Shown here: positions 53,027 through 63,360 of the stretch, piece by piece
Position numbering within the stretch: the stretch's first letter is position 1
How the letters are laid out: the number at the start of each line of letters is the position of its first letter
Source: Calorimonas adulescens
Lineage (GTDB): Bacteria > Bacillota > Thermoanaerobacteria > Thermoanaerobacterales > UBA4877
Length of the DNA: 64,000 nt
Assembly (NCBI RefSeq): GCF_008274215.1
Contig: NZ_VTPS01000003.1
Coordinates: forward strand, 1-64,000
Reading direction: 5' to 3'
Made by a program: the position numbers and the translations under genes
The notes under the pieces: generated by a model
Database searches by the model: none
Told to the model about the DNA's origin: nothing
Seen by the model: the letters and a program-made list of their open reading frames with translations, nothing else

Positions 53027-53674
53027 ATGGAACTGTTTATTGATACCGCCAACTTAGACGAGATAAGAAAGGCTGCTGAGATGGGTATTATAACAGGTGT
53101 TACTACCAACCCAACCCTGGTAGCAAAAGAAGGAAAAAGGGACTTAAAAGACCTGATTGCGGAGATAGCTTCTATTGTAAATGGCCCGATAAGTGCAGAG
53201 GTGATAAGCACTGACAGCGAAGGGATGGTAAGGGAAGGCAGAGAGCTTTCAAAGATCCACCCCAATATTGTTGTAAAAATACCCATGACGGAAGAGGGTT
53301 TAAGGGCTGTAAAGGTATTATCTTCGGAAGGAATAAAGACAAACATGACGTTGATTTTTTCGGCCAATCAGGCACTTCTTGCTGCCCGGGTAGGCGCAAC
53401 TTATGCCAGCCCGTTTGTAGGAAGACTTGACGATATAGGCTTTGATGGCATGAAGTTGGTCTCAGATATTATGGAGATATATAATATTTATGGGATTGAG
53501 ACCAAGGTCATAGCAGCCAGTATAAGACATCCTCTGCATGTGACTCAGGCGGCGCTGGCAGGTGCAGATATCGCTACAGTGCCTTATAAAGTGCTGATGC
53601 AGATGGTTAAACATCCTCTGACAGATGCCGGACTGGAAAAGTTCTTGAATGACTATAGGTCGGTCAAAGAATAA
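53027..53674 (+). CDS. Transaldolase / fructose-6-phosphate aldolase-like (TalC)
   Basis: A 215-residue class I aldolase of the small transaldolase group. [26 protein letters not shown], and Lys84 in [10 protein letters not shown] (Schiff base) are typical, as is the short length. Either transaldolase in pentose phosphate metabolism or a fructose-6-P aldolase; sequence alone does not decide. Pairs with fba as ywjH pairs with fbaA in Bacillus. Confidence 0.92.
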   Translation: MELFIDTANLDEIRKAAEMGIITGVTTNPTLVAKEGKRDLKDLIAEIASIVNGPISAEVISTDSEGMVREGRELSKIHPNIVVKIPMTEEGLRAVKVLSSEGIKTNMTLIFSANQALLAARVGATYASPFVGRLDDIGFDGMKLVSDIMEIYNIYGIETKVIAASIRHPLHVTQAALAGADIATVPYKVLMQMVKHPLTDAGLEKFLNDYRSVKE

Positions 53675-53777
53675 CACTGGATAGCGGAACAGTCAGTGTG
53701 GTTTGGCTTTAAACGGCAGTGACTGTGCAATTAGCTTGATATTTGTGTTATAATATATGTTGTGTATGGAGGCAAAA

Positions 53778-54329
53778 ATGCCAAAAGTTGATATTGAATT
53801 GGGTACAAAACTGAGGAGTCTGAGAAAAGATAAACATATGAGCATAGAACAACTGGCTGAGAAAGCTGGCCTTTCCATAGGCCTTATATCGCAGATAGAA
53901 AGAAATCTCAACAGCCCAACTGTTTCAACCCTTTATAAGATAGCTCAGGCCCTGGATACCCACATAGGTTATTTCTTTGATGATGATAAACAAGGTGCCG
54001 TGGTCAGAAAAGATGAGAGAAGGGTTATTAAGCTGCCAAAGTCCAACCGTACATATGAGATGCTTTCACCTGATATGAAGAGAAAGATGGAATTTCTTTT
54101 AGTGCGCATTCAGCCCGGCGAATGTGACAATACAGAACAGTTGTCCCACCAGGGTGAAGAGTGTGGTTTGGTGTTAAGTGGGCGGATGATGGTAAAATGG
54201 GGTGATATGGAATATATATTAGAGGAAGGAGATAGTATCTATTTTGACAGCAGTGTACCTCACAGGTACTTTAATATAGGTGACACTGAGTGCATTTCTG
54301 TGTGGGCGATGACTCCACCCAGTTTTTAA
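53778..54329 (+). CDS. XRE-family regulator with cupin domain
   Basis: A 183-residue regulator: helix-turn-helix (about 10-65, MSIEQLAEKAGLSIGLISQIERN) plus a C-terminal cupin domain (about 105-180, GEECGLVLSGRMMVKWGD). Such proteins sense small ligands and often control polyamine or amino-acid genes. ATG 53778 follows TGGAGG; the frame opens seven codons earlier. A hairpin (54338-54344 with 54356-54362) follows the gene. Confidence 0.9.
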   Translation: MPKVDIELGTKLRSLRKDKHMSIEQLAEKAGLSIGLISQIERNLNSPTVSTLYKIAQALDTHIGYFFDDDKQGAVVRKDERRVIKLPKSNRTYEMLSPDMKRKMEFLLVRIQPGECDNTEQLSHQGEECGLVLSGRMMVKWGDMEYILEEGDSIYFDSSVPHRYFNIGDTECISVWAMTPPSF

Positions 54330-54659
54330 CTTGTTCAGGGCGGTTGATATTACTCACCGCCCGACTTATATGTATCCTTTGTGTACCGTTCTTTGTTGTC
54401 CATCTCATATTTGCGTTTCTCTGTGTGACGCAATAACAATTCAATAAATCATTATGTTGTATTATACGATCCGATATAAATGGGGGACTTCTTTTTATTT
54501 ATTAAATCCGTAATAGCACTTAATAGATGCTAGGTTATTTATAAAAGCGAACGTTTTATGGGGTGGCATGTCCACGAATGTATATATTATACCAGTTATG
54601 TATATATTTTTGTGCTATTGGGAATAAGTTATAATAGATAGCTTTTGTGGAGGTGTGTG
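54330..54659 (+). other. Leader region before rho
   Basis: Apart from the 7-bp hairpin just after the regulator gene (54338-54362), this 330-base stretch holds no gene. A short inverted repeat GTGG-CATGT-CCAC near 54563 and TATAAT at 54630-54635, with weak -35 TTTTTG, suggest a promoter and leader for rho, which often regulates itself. Confidence 0.4.
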
Positions 54660-56057
54660 ATGATATCTGAAGACTTGAGCAAGAAAACCCTTGTAGAACT
54701 GCGCCAGATGGCAAAAGATGCAGGGGTAAAAAGTGTTACGAAATACAAAAAAGATGAACTCATTGAACAGATCTTAAAGTCAGCTTCTGTTTATAAAGAA
54801 ATCAATTCTGCCAGTCCCATTGATCTTAATGAAGCAGAAATTAAAGAAGAAGAGGTAAGTAATATGATTGAAACACAAGACACTCAACGTGAAAAGACAG
54901 AAGAGAATGAATTTGAGTTTCATGGCAAGACCGATTTTGAAAAAGCCGTTGGAGAGGGTATACTGGACACCATGCCCGATGGCTACGGCTTTCTGAGAGC
55001 GGAGAATTATCTTCAAGGTCCTAATGACATATATATCTCCCAATCCCAGATAAGGAGATTTAATTTAAAAGAAGGAGACAAGGTTTCAGGAATTATCAGG
55101 CTTCCCCGAGAGGGTGAGAAATATGCGGCGATGCTGTACGTAAAGTCTGTAAACGACTGTAATCCTGAAGAAGCAAGAATGCGAAAGTCTTTTGACGATC
55201 TGACGCCTATCTATCCCGAAGAAAGGATTAAGCTGGAGATTCACCCTAAGGACCTTTCTACACGCCTCATTGATCTGATTGCGCCTATTGGTAAAGGTCA
55301 AAGAGGCATGATAGTGTCTCCACCTAAAGCTGGTAAAACCACTCTTCTTAAAAAAATTGCCAACTCTATTGCTACCAACCACCCTGAATGTTATCTTATA
55401 GTCCTTCTAATTGATGAGAGACCTGAAGAGGTTACAGATATGGAGCGCTCCATTAAGGGTGAGGTTGTGTATTCTACCTTTGATGAACTTCCAGAGCACC
55501 ACACAAAGGTGGCTGAGATGGTTTTAGAAAGGGCAAAAAGACTTGTTGAACATAAAAAGGATGTAGTTATATTACTGGACAGCATCACAAGGCTTGCTAG
55601 GGCGTATAACCTGGTGACGCCTCCATCAGGCAGGACTTTATCGGGTGGAATTGATCCATCGGCCCTGCATCCGCCAAAAAGATTTTTTGGTGCTGCAAGA
55701 AATATAGAAGAAGGGGGCAGTCTCACTATAATAGCAACAGCATTGATTGAGACAGGCAGTCGTATGGATGACGTTATTTTTGAGGAGTTTAAAGGAACAG
55801 GCAATATGGAGATACACCTGGACAGAAAACTTTCTGAAATGCGGATATTCCCAGCCATAGATATATATAAGTCGGGTACAAGAAAGGAAGAACTTTTGCT
55901 TACCAAAGACGAATTGGATGCTGTATACTATATTAGAAGGGCTTTGAATACATCCTCTACCGCTGAGGTTACAGAGACCCTTATAAATATGCTTTTGAAT
56001 ACAAAGACCAATGATGAGTTTATAAGTGGTTTAAAAAACGTAGTAGTTACTAAGTAG
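54660..56057 (+). CDS. rho: Transcription termination factor Rho
   Basis: A 465-residue hexameric RNA helicase that ends transcription. The N-terminal Rho_N domain ([13 protein letters not shown]) is followed by an acidic linker, an RNA-binding cold-shock domain (about 85-160, [19 protein letters not shown]), and the ATPase with SPPKAGKTT (220-228) and [15 protein letters not shown]. The ATG at 54660 follows GGAGGTG. Followed by trpS and rpmE; in Bacillus rho and rpmE are adjacent. Confidence 0.96.
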   Translation: MISEDLSKKTLVELRQMAKDAGVKSVTKYKKDELIEQILKSASVYKEINSASPIDLNEAEIKEEEVSNMIETQDTQREKTEENEFEFHGKTDFEKAVGEGILDTMPDGYGFLRAENYLQGPNDIYISQSQIRRFNLKEGDKVSGIIRLPREGEKYAAMLYVKSVNDCNPEEARMRKSFDDLTPIYPEERIKLEIHPKDLSTRLIDLIAPIGKGQRGMIVSPPKAGKTTLLKKIANSIATNHPECYLIVLLIDERPEEVTDMERSIKGEVVYSTFDELPEHHTKVAEMVLERAKRLVEHKKDVVILLDSITRLARAYNLVTPPSGRTLSGGIDPSALHPPKRFFGAARNIEEGGSLTIIATALIETGSRMDDVIFEEFKGTGNMEIHLDRKLSEMRIFPAIDIYKSGTRKEELLLTKDELDAVYYIRRALNTSSTAEVTETLINMLLNTKTNDEFISGLKNVVVTK

Positions 56058-56073
56058 GAGGTTGTTAGAGATT

Positions 56074-57054
56074 ATGAAGAGAGTATTATCTGGGGTGCAG
56101 CCGACAGGGGATATCCATATAGGTAATTATGTGGGGGCTATGATGCACTTTGTTGAGTTACAGCAGGATCATGAGTGTTATTTCTGCATAGTGGACCTGC
56201 ATGCCCTTACGGTGCCGCAGGACCCCGAGGAGTTGAGGAACAAGACCTATGAGCTGGCAGGGATATACCTGGCCATAGGACTTGACCCAGAAAAATCAAC
56301 GATATTTGTGCAGTCTCAGGTAAGTGCCCATGCGGAACTGGCATGGCTGCTATCCTGTATGGCATATTTTGGTGAACTTTCCCGGATGACCCAATTTAAG
56401 GATAAGAGCAAAGGCAAGGAAAATGTTTCTGTAGGGCTCTTCACATATCCTGTATTGATGGCGGCAGATATCTTACTTTATCAAGCAGACTATGTGCCTG
56501 TAGGCAATGACCAGAAACAGCACTTGGAGCTTACAAGAGACCTGGCTGAGAGGTTTAACAACAGGTTTGGGGAGACATTTGTATTGCCTGAGCCACTGAT
56601 TGCTGATGTAGGAGCAAGGATAATGTCTCTTACAGATCCCACAAAGAAGATGAGCAAGAGTGATGCGGATGAGAATGGCAGGATAAATCTTCTGGATAGT
56701 CCCGACGTGGTTAAGAAAAAGATTATGAGGGCTATTACTGATTCAGAATCTGTTATAAGGTACGACCCGGAGAACAAGCCTGGGGTGAGCAACCTTTTAA
56801 GCCTTTACAGCGTGATGAGCGGTCTTTCAATACCGGACTTAGAAAAAAAATATGAGGGTTGCGGTTATGGGATCCTGAAAAAGGATCTGGTTGATGTGGT
56901 AAACGAAAAACTCAAGGCCATTCAGGACATGTATTATGGATTTTCCAGGGGGGAGCTTGAGATGATACTACGAAAGGGCAGGGAAAAGGCTGAAGCGGTT
57001 GCTGAAAAGACTTTACATGATGTAAAGAGCAAAATGGGGCTCGTTATGTTTTAA
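56074..57054 (+). CDS. trpS: Tryptophanyl-tRNA synthetase
   Basis: A 326-residue class I synthetase. HIGN (15-18) in SGVQPTGDIHIGNYVGA, KMSKS at 192-196, and VPVGNDQKQHLELTRD are diagnostic. The ATG at 56074 follows AGGAGGT by 11 bases; a TTG at 56062 overlaps that site. It sits between rho and rpmE, an insertion relative to Bacillus. Confidence 0.95.
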   Translation: MKRVLSGVQPTGDIHIGNYVGAMMHFVELQQDHECYFCIVDLHALTVPQDPEELRNKTYELAGIYLAIGLDPEKSTIFVQSQVSAHAELAWLLSCMAYFGELSRMTQFKDKSKGKENVSVGLFTYPVLMAADILLYQADYVPVGNDQKQHLELTRDLAERFNNRFGETFVLPEPLIADVGARIMSLTDPTKKMSKSDADENGRINLLDSPDVVKKKIMRAITDSESVIRYDPENKPGVSNLLSLYSVMSGLSIPDLEKKYEGCGYGILKKDLVDVVNEKLKAIQDMYYGFSRGELEMILRKGREKAEAVAEKTLHDVKSKMGLVMF

Positions 57055-57157
57055 ATTTTTAAGTGTGGCTTGAATGTTATGTCCGTGCCTAACCTGGGGT
57101 ATTTTAGTTTGTGTATGAGCAAGCATTGATGGGTTTGTGATTATGATTTGACAGAGG

Positions 57158-57186
57158 TTGCAGTAGAATAATAGTTATGGTATAAT
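57158..57186 (+). promoter_or_regulatory. Promoter of rpmE
   Basis: TTGCAG (57158-57163), 17-base spacer, TATAAT (57181-57186), 38 bases before the rpmE start. Confidence 0.6.
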
Positions 57187-57223
57187 TATGTGGTCAAAGT
57201 AGAGTTTAAGCGAGGTGATATAG

Positions 57224-57451
57224 ATGAAGGAAGGGATCCATCCAAAATATTATGAAGATGCAGTAGTTAAGTGTGCTTGTGGGAACACGTTTGTTACCGG
57301 TTCTACAAAAAAAGAGATCCATGTGGAGATATGTTCTAAGTGTCATCCTTTATATACTGGCCAACAGAAGCTTATAGATACTGGCGGGAGGATAGACAGG
57401 TTTAACAAGAGATATGGCATAGGTAAGAAGAATGATGAGCCTAAAGAATAG
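57224..57451 (+). CDS. rpmE: Ribosomal protein L31 (zinc type)
   Basis: A 75-residue large-subunit protein of the zinc-containing L31 form: Cys17, Cys19, Cys37 and Cys40 make the ribbon (CACG and CSKC). Zinc-free paralogues (YtiA type) lack these. GCGAGGTGAT precedes the ATG. Followed by a small hairpin (57454-57461 with 57469-57476) that may end its transcript. Confidence 0.96.
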   Translation: MKEGIHPKYYEDAVVKCACGNTFVTGSTKKEIHVEICSKCHPLYTGQQKLIDTGGRIDRFNKRYGIGKKNDEPKE

Positions 57452-57452
57452 G

Positions 57453-57480
57453 AGAGGTTAGTATTGGTCTAACCTCTTTG
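57453..57480 (+). terminator. Possible terminator of rpmE
   Basis: An 8-9 bp stem (57453-57461 with 57469-57477), seven-base loop and short T-run; imperfect tail, so partial read-through into yqhQ is likely. Confidence 0.55.
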
Positions 57481-57502
57481 TTCATAAAAAGAGGAGATAT
57501 AT

Positions 57503-58426
57503 ATGAAGAAGACGTTGATTGGCGGCCAGGCCGTCATAGAAGGTGTCATGATGCGCGGCAGGAGTAATGTGGCCATTGCTGTCCGCAGCAAAGATGGCAT
57601 CAATCTGGCCTGTAAAAAGGTGAGCCCTTTTACAGATAAATACCCTGTTTTTAAACTTCCTATTCTAAGGGGTATGGTATCTCTTGTGGAGTCGCTTGTA
57701 ATAGGTGTTAATGCTATAAACTATTCTGCTGAGATATCTGGCCAGCTTGTGGAGGAAGAACCCTCAAAATTTGACAGAACCCTTGAAAAGATTTTCGGAG
57801 ATAGACTTAACAATGTGCTGTTGGCCTTTTCGCTGATTATATCTTTGGGCTTTGCGGTTTTGCTGTTCTTTATCCTTCCTACATGGTCTGCCAACCTTAT
57901 TAAAAGGTTTACGAATTCTGGATTTTTATTAAATATTATAGAAGGTGTAATCAGGGTAGCTATATTTCTGATCTATCTTATTGCTATATCAGGTATGAAA
58001 GATATAAGAAGGGTATTTGAGTATCATGGCGCCGAACATAAGACCATACATTGTTATGAGCATGAGGAAAAGCTTACTCCGGAAAATGCCCGCAAGTATA
58101 GCACTCTGCATCCCCGGTGTGGTACAAATTTCCTCTTTCTGGTCATGGTGGTAAGCATCCTGCTTTTTTCAATCTTTAGCTGGCCTGGATTCTGGATGAG
58201 GGTGATTTTGAGGATTGTTCTTCTTCCTCTTGTAGCTGGCATATCCTATGAGCTTATAAGATGGGCTGGCAAGAGCGAGAGCAGGCTTGCCAGGGCTATA
58301 GCCTATCCGGGAATGATGCTTCAAAAGCTTACCACAAGGGAACCTGATGATTTGCAGTTAGAGGTTGCCATAGCCTCATTGAGGTCCATACTGGAGGTAG
58401 AGGGAGACAATGACATTATTCCGTGA
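57503..58426 (+). CDS. yqhQ: DUF1385 membrane protein (YqhQ-like)
   Basis: A 307-residue membrane protein of family DUF1385 with GGQAVIEGVMMRGRSNVAIAVR at its N-terminus and a central FEYHGAEHKTIHCYEH motif; about four membrane helices (around 112-135, 147-165, 210-230, 235-252). Function is not known. In many Clostridia it lies between rpmE and prmC, as here. AGAGGAGA precedes the ATG. It overlaps prmC by 17 bases. Confidence 0.9.
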   Translation: MKKTLIGGQAVIEGVMMRGRSNVAIAVRSKDGINLACKKVSPFTDKYPVFKLPILRGMVSLVESLVIGVNAINYSAEISGQLVEEEPSKFDRTLEKIFGDRLNNVLLAFSLIISLGFAVLLFFILPTWSANLIKRFTNSGFLLNIIEGVIRVAIFLIYLIAISGMKDIRRVFEYHGAEHKTIHCYEHEEKLTPENARKYSTLHPRCGTNFLFLVMVVSILLFSIFSWPGFWMRVILRIVLLPLVAGISYELIRWAGKSESRLARAIAYPGMMLQKLTTREPDDLQLEVAIASLRSILEVEGDNDIIP

Positions 58427-59252
58427 GGCCTTAAAGGAAGGGACTGCTACGTTGGAAATGGCTGGCATATATACTGCCAGACTGGATGCAGAGTTGCTCT
58501 TATCGTATGCCTGTAAGATAAATAGAGCTAAACTTCTCGCAAGGTTAAACGACGAGGTGCCTGATGATAAGCTAAATTTTTTTTATAGTTATATAGAAAA
58601 AAGGGCTTCAAGATACCCTCTATGCTATATTACAGGCCACAAGGAGTTTATGGGGCTTGACTTTATTATCCGTGAGGGCGTGCTGATACCAAGACCAGAG
58701 ACGGAGCTGCTGGTAGAAACTGTAATAAATATGCTGCCAGAGGATGCTGCGGTTATAGATTTATGTACGGGCTCAGGGGTAATAGCAATTTCTCTGGCCC
58801 ATTATTTATATGACGCAACCATTTATGCCGTGGATATTTCAAAAACTGCATGCAAAATAGCTAAAGAAAATGCCTCAAAGCTAAGAGTTAACAACAGGGT
58901 CAGAATTCTAAATGGTGATTTGTTTGAGCCATTACCTGTCAATCTGAAGGTGGATGCAGTGGTATCCAATCCGCCATATATCAAAACCGGAGAGGTTGCA
59001 AGCCTTATGCCTGAAATATCCTATGAGCCAATTGAGGCATTGGATGGCGGAGAAAGTGGACTGGAGTTTTATAATAAGATTGTTGAAGGTGCAGTGGCTT
59101 TCTTGAAAGACAATGGTGTTCTTGCACTGGAGATAGGTTGTGATGAGGCCGACGATGTCGTGCAATTGATGAAGAGTGAGTATAGAAATATAGAGGTCTT
59201 AAAAGACATGGCTGGGATGGATAGGGTAGTGGTGGGGAGGCTTAGAAATTGA
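58410..59252 (+). CDS. prmC: Release factor glutamine N5-methyltransferase
   Basis: A 280-residue SAM-dependent enzyme that methylates the Gln of the GGQ motif in release factors. The SAM site VIDLCTGSGVIAISLA and the catalytic NPPY (187-190) are present, with an N-terminal helical domain. It overlaps yqhQ by 17 bases and the first chrA-like gene by four. The usual neighbour prfA is absent. Confidence 0.95.
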   Translation: MTLFREALKEGTATLEMAGIYTARLDAELLLSYACKINRAKLLARLNDEVPDDKLNFFYSYIEKRASRYPLCYITGHKEFMGLDFIIREGVLIPRPETELLVETVINMLPEDAAVIDLCTGSGVIAISLAHYLYDATIYAVDISKTACKIAKENASKLRVNNRVRILNGDLFEPLPVNLKVDAVVSNPPYIKTGEVASLMPEISYEPIEALDGGESGLEFYNKIVEGAVAFLKDNGVLALEIGCDEADDVVQLMKSEYRNIEVLKDMAGMDRVVVGRLRN

Positions 59253-59797
59253 AATTTTTATTTGAACTTATGATGAGTTTTTTTAAGATAGGGGCCTTTA
59301 CACTAGGCGGGGGATACGCCATGGTGCCCCTTATTCAGGAAGAGGTTGTGGAAAAAAAAGGCTGGATTGATGAAAGCGAGTTTCTCAACATTATAGCTAT
59401 AGCCCAGTCTGCACCGGGCCCGATTGCCATTAATACGGCTGTCTTTACCGGTTACAGACTCAAAGGGATATCTGGAGCTGTATTTGCTACACTGGGTGCG
59501 GTTTTGCCGTCGTTCTTAATTATTTTGATAGTGGCCACTTTTTTCTTATCTGTTAAAGATTCAGCGGTTGTAAAGAGGGCCTTTATGGGGATAAGACCAG
59601 CAGTGGTGGCCTTGATAGTGTATTCTGTGGTGAGACTTGTTAAATCTAATGACGTGAAGGGATACGCCTTTATTATCCCCCTTCTTGCATGTCTTGGAAT
59701 AGTTCTTTTTAATCTTCATCCAATTCTTATAATTGTGTTGGCAGCTATAAGTGGCATAATTAAAACAATAGTCAGAGGGGAGGATATGGGAGAGTGA
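59249..59797 (+). CDS. chrA: Chromate transporter, short-chain subunit 1
   Basis: A 182-residue CHR-family membrane protein with one CHR domain (FKIGAFTLGGGYAMVPLIQEE and QSAPGPIAINTAVFTGY), about five helices. Long-chain ChrA proteins have two such domains; here the halves are separate genes. The TTG start follows GGGGAGG and overlaps prmC by four bases. Exports chromate or related anions. Confidence 0.88.
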   Translation: MKFLFELMMSFFKIGAFTLGGGYAMVPLIQEEVVEKKGWIDESEFLNIIAIAQSAPGPIAINTAVFTGYRLKGISGAVFATLGAVLPSFLIILIVATFFLSVKDSAVVKRAFMGIRPAVVALIVYSVVRLVKSNDVKGYAFIIPLLACLGIVLFNLHPILIIVLAAISGIIKTIVRGEDMGE

Positions 59798-60315
59798 TTC
59801 TTTTAAGACTTTTTTATTCATTTTTCAAGATAGGTGCATTCAGCTTTGGAGGTGGTTATGCGGTCCTGGCCTTCATCCAAAAAGAAATAGTAAACCTGAA
59901 TCACTGGCTTTTACCATCGGAATTTGTAGATGTGGTGGCCATATCCCAGATTACTCCCGGACCAATAGCTATCAATGCTGCTACATTTGTCGGATACAAG
60001 GTTGCAGGATATCCTGGCTCAGCAGTGGCAACCCTTGGTGTGACACTTCCATCTTTTTTGATTATAATTGTCATAGCACGGTTTTTTATCAGGTTTCAGG
60101 AAAATCACTATGTGAAAGCTGCCTTTGATTTTATAAGGCCGGCAACCATAGGACTTATAGCTGCTGCTGCTGTTACTACCGCACAGGCATCCATAGTAGA
60201 TATAAAGAGTGCCCTTATAGGTATATTTATATTCATTCTTCTATACTATATGAAGTTGGACACTATTTTAGCCATTGCTTTATCTGCCATACTTGGACTT
60301 TTGCTCTACCGTTGA
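59794..60315 (+). CDS. chrA: Chromate transporter, short-chain subunit 2
   Basis: A 173-residue partner of the preceding gene, with the same CHR motifs (FKIGAFSFGGGYAVLAFIQKE, TPGPIAINAATFVGY). It starts with GTG overlapping the first gene by four bases. The two probably insert with opposite topology and form a heterodimer, as other paired short CHR proteins do. A long hairpin follows. Confidence 0.88.
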   Translation: MILLRLFYSFFKIGAFSFGGGYAVLAFIQKEIVNLNHWLLPSEFVDVVAISQITPGPIAINAATFVGYKVAGYPGSAVATLGVTLPSFLIIIVIARFFIRFQENHYVKAAFDFIRPATIGLIAAAAVTTAQASIVDIKSALIGIFIFILLYYMKLDTILAIALSAILGLLLYR

Positions 60316-60353
60316 TAAATGGATACAAGGGGACGATTTTCTGTCTATTGATT

Positions 60354-60389
60354 ACAGTTAAGACCCGGTTATTACCGGGTCTTAACTGT
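60354..60389 (+). terminator. 16-bp hairpin after chrA genes
   Basis: A perfect 16-bp stem (60354-60369 with 60374-60389) with a TATT loop but no clear T-run. It may block transcription or stabilise the mRNA end. Confidence 0.6.
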
Positions 60390-60881
60390 ATATAGGCTAT
60401 CTACTTTAATAATTGCCAAATCAATATTATTTATAGTTTTTAAGTGACCATCTCACTAATTTAACATTTCTTGGTTGTCAAGCCATAGTATGAAGATTGT
60501 CCTTTCATTGTCGAAGTTTATCATCCCATCAAATAGGCTTTTTGTGGTTTTTTTGATGACTTGCTGTCCATATACCCGAAGTTATAAGAACGGGGCAATT
60601 TATGCACGGTTATGTTAAATATGGGAAAATTTTAATGTAATATAATATATATTAACTGTGAAACTTTTATGCAAATAGTTTTTATTACATCTGATTAATT
60701 TTTATACGGATCATGAATATCCAGCGGCTAAACAGGTAAGATTTATGAATAAATATATGTGATTTATGGATAAAATGAAAGCTATATAGAAGTAAATAAG
60801 TATAATTAAATAAAATTAAGAATGGCAGCGATAAATTCGATATTACAGCTAAATTTGCCTATTGAAATTGACATACAATAT
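60390..60881. promoter_or_regulatory. AT-rich region upstream of arcA with possible ARG boxes
   Basis: About 490 bases with no convincing gene. CATGAATAT (about 60713), TATGAATAAATATATG (about 60744) and TATGGATAAAATGA (about 60765) resemble half-sites of the ArgR/AhrC operator (TGAATA...). A direct repeat ACATACAAT occurs at about 60871 and 60895. These would fit arginine control of arcA but are low-complexity matches. Confidence 0.35.
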
Positions 60882-60910
60882 TTGCCGGATATGTACATAC
60901 AATGTATAAT
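60882..60910 (+). promoter_or_regulatory. Promoter of arcA
   Basis: TTGCCG (60882-60887), 17-base spacer, TATAAT (60905-60910), 32 bases before the arcA start. Confidence 0.65.
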
Positions 60911-60941
60911 ACTGACGTAAAGGAAGGCAAGGAGGGATATG

Positions 60942-62159
60942 ATGCCCATAGAAATAAATTCAGAGATAGGTAGGTTAAGAAGGGTTCTACTGCATAGGCC
61001 GAATGGAGAACTGGAAAATCTTATCCCAGAATATCTGGGCCGGTTGCTTTTTGATGATATACCGTATCTTGTTATAGCCCAGAAAGAGCATGATACGTTT
61101 GCCTCCATCCTAAAGGACAACGGTGCTGAGGTGGTGTATCTTGAGGATTTAGCAGCCGATGTGCTTGATGATGATGCAATAAGAGAGAAATTTTTAGATG
61201 AGTTTTTTGAGGAGAGTGGAATAACATCTAAAGGCCTTAAAGAGTCTTTGAAGACATATTTTGAAAATATGTCTCCTAAAGAAGCTGTTCTAAAACTGAT
61301 GTCAGGTATAAGGAGAGATGAGATAAAAATAAAGAATTACACACTAGCAGATATAATAGATGATGATTATCCGTTCTATATTGATCCTATGCCAAACCTG
61401 TATTTTACAAGGGATCCTGCAGCATGTATAGGTAATGGCCTTACCATAAACAGGATGGCTACAGCAGCGAGAAAAAGAGAAAGTCTCTTCATAAAGTATA
61501 TATATGAAAATCATCCTATGTTTAAGGAAAATGGTTTGAAGCTCTGGTATGACAGGTCACAGCCATTCAGTATTGAGGGTGGGGATGAACTTGTCTTGAA
61601 CGATAAAATAGTAGCCATAGGATGCAGTGAAAGGACAAGCCCACAGGCAATTGAACTTACAGCGCGTAATCTTTTCAGAGACAGCTATTTTGAAAAGGTA
61701 TTGGTATTTGAACTGCCAAAGTCCAGAGCTTTTATGCACCTTGATACTGTATTTACAATGGTTGACTATGATAAGTTTACAATACATCCAGGTGTTGAAG
61801 GGCCACTTAGTATATATGAAATATCTAAGTACAGTGAAGATGAAATATATATTGAGCACAAGACACTCCCTTTAGATGAGATACTTAAAGAAGCCCTTGG
61901 ATTGCCGTCCGTCAGGTTAATAAAGTGTGGTAATGGAGACGTAATAGCATCTGGTAGGGAGCAGTGGAACGATGGTTCTAATACGCTTGCCATAGCGCCT
62001 GGTGTGGTTGTTACTTATGATAGGAACTATATAACCAATGAAGCATTGAAAGAAAATGGTGTAAAGGTGATAGCGATTCCAAGCTCCGAACTTTCCAGAG
62101 GTCGTGGAGGTCCAAGATGCATGAGTATGCCATTATATAGAGAACCTGTTTTATGGTAG
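60942..62159 (+). CDS. arcA: Arginine deiminase
   Basis: A 405-residue enzyme converting arginine to citrulline and ammonia, the first step of the ADI pathway. [26 protein letters not shown], the IEGGDELVL block, HLDTVFTM and the catalytic Cys (about 393 in [10 protein letters not shown]) are all present. The second ATG (60942) fits GGAGGG better than the first. First of a gene group with arcB, an arcD remnant and arcC. Confidence 0.96.
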   Translation: MPIEINSEIGRLRRVLLHRPNGELENLIPEYLGRLLFDDIPYLVIAQKEHDTFASILKDNGAEVVYLEDLAADVLDDDAIREKFLDEFFEESGITSKGLKESLKTYFENMSPKEAVLKLMSGIRRDEIKIKNYTLADIIDDDYPFYIDPMPNLYFTRDPAACIGNGLTINRMATAARKRESLFIKYIYENHPMFKENGLKLWYDRSQPFSIEGGDELVLNDKIVAIGCSERTSPQAIELTARNLFRDSYFEKVLVFELPKSRAFMHLDTVFTMVDYDKFTIHPGVEGPLSIYEISKYSEDEIYIEHKTLPLDEILKEALGLPSVRLIKCGNGDVIASGREQWNDGSNTLAIAPGVVVTYDRNYITNEALKENGVKVIAIPSSELSRGRGGPRCMSMPLYREPVLW

Positions 62160-62332
62160 GGAGCAATGGCGTCTTATAAAGATTTGTTGAAACATCCGCA
62201 TCATATTTGTGCACCTGTTCCTTTGTTATCCATTTTTTAATTTTATACGCATCTGATGGTTTATGACATAATGATATGTACCTGTTTTGATTTAAATAAA
62301 CCAATAACTAATTTATGAAGGAGGAGTTACTA

Positions 62333-63307
62333 ATGCCTGTAAACATGAAAGGCAAGTCACTTTTAACTGTTGAACAACTTACACAAGAGGAGATGGAATA
62401 TCTTTTAGACCTTGCATCAACATTAAAGGCCAAAAAAAAGGCCGGCATAAAAGGCAATCTTCTTGAAGGTAAGAATATAGCGCTATTGTTTGAGAAGCCA
62501 TCTACGAGAACAAGATGTGCGTTTACTGTGGCATGTGTGGATGAGGGTGCGCATCCTGAGTACCTGGGGAAGGATGATATCCAGTTGGGTAAGAAAGAAA
62601 CTGTTGCAGATACTGCAAGGGTGCTTGGCAGGATGTTTGATGGTATAGAATTTAGGGGATTTAAACAGGAGACTGTGGAACAACTTGCAAAGTATGCCGG
62701 GGTTCCTGTTTGGAATGGCCTTACTGACTATTCTCATCCAACACAAATACTGGCAGACTTTCTCACGATAAAAGAACATTTTGGTTATCTCAAGGGGATT
62801 AAATTAACATATATGGGTGATGCAAGAAATAATATGGGTAATTCGCTTATGATGGGATGTGCCGTTATGGGTATGCACTTTGTGGCAGGGGCTCCAAAGG
62901 CACTCTGGCCTGAAGATTCTGTTGTAGCTAAGGCAAAAGAGATAGCCAAAAAGACAGGAGCGATAATAGAATTTACAGAAAGCCCCAGAGAGGCTGTAAA
63001 AAGTTCAGATGTCGTGTATACTGATGTTTGGGCATCCATGGGAGAAGAATCAAAGCTTCAGGAAAGGATAAACCTTCTAAAACCATACCAGGTCAACATG
63101 GATCTTATCAGAGCAACAGAAAAAGAAGATGTGATATTCCTCCATTGCCTTCCTGCTTTTCATAATAATGATACCGAAATATCGGAAAATGTTGGTGAGA
63201 TGGAGGTGACTGACGAGGTATTTGAAAGCAAGTATTCAAAGGTGTTTGATGAGGCAGAAAACAGGATGCATACCATAAAGGCGATAATGGTTGCTACTCT
63301 TGCTTAA
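62333..63307 (+). CDS. arcB: Ornithine carbamoyltransferase
   Basis: A 324-residue transferase that here would split citrulline into ornithine and carbamoyl phosphate. FEKPSTRTR (53-61) binds carbamoyl phosphate; HPTQILADF and HCLPAFHN are the other motifs. Next to arcA and arcC, so the catabolic name is used, although anabolic argF has the same fold. ATG 62333 fits AAGGAGGAG; the frame opens six codons earlier. Preceded by a 170-base gap without clear features. Confidence 0.93.
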   Translation: MPVNMKGKSLLTVEQLTQEEMEYLLDLASTLKAKKKAGIKGNLLEGKNIALLFEKPSTRTRCAFTVACVDEGAHPEYLGKDDIQLGKKETVADTARVLGRMFDGIEFRGFKQETVEQLAKYAGVPVWNGLTDYSHPTQILADFLTIKEHFGYLKGIKLTYMGDARNNMGNSLMMGCAVMGMHFVAGAPKALWPEDSVVAKAKEIAKKTGAIIEFTESPREAVKSSDVVYTDVWASMGEESKLQERINLLKPYQVNMDLIRATEKEDVIFLHCLPAFHNNDTEISENVGEMEVTDEVFESKYSKVFDEAENRMHTIKAIMVATLA

Positions 63308-63360
63308 CTCAAAATGGAGTAGCTGAGATGTTACGGTATATGTGATATGGGTAAGTGTAG

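Noticed and set aside
54545-54565. LexA-like site near rho
   Set aside because: CGAAC is followed directly by GTTT without the 4-base spacer of the Firmicute SOS box.
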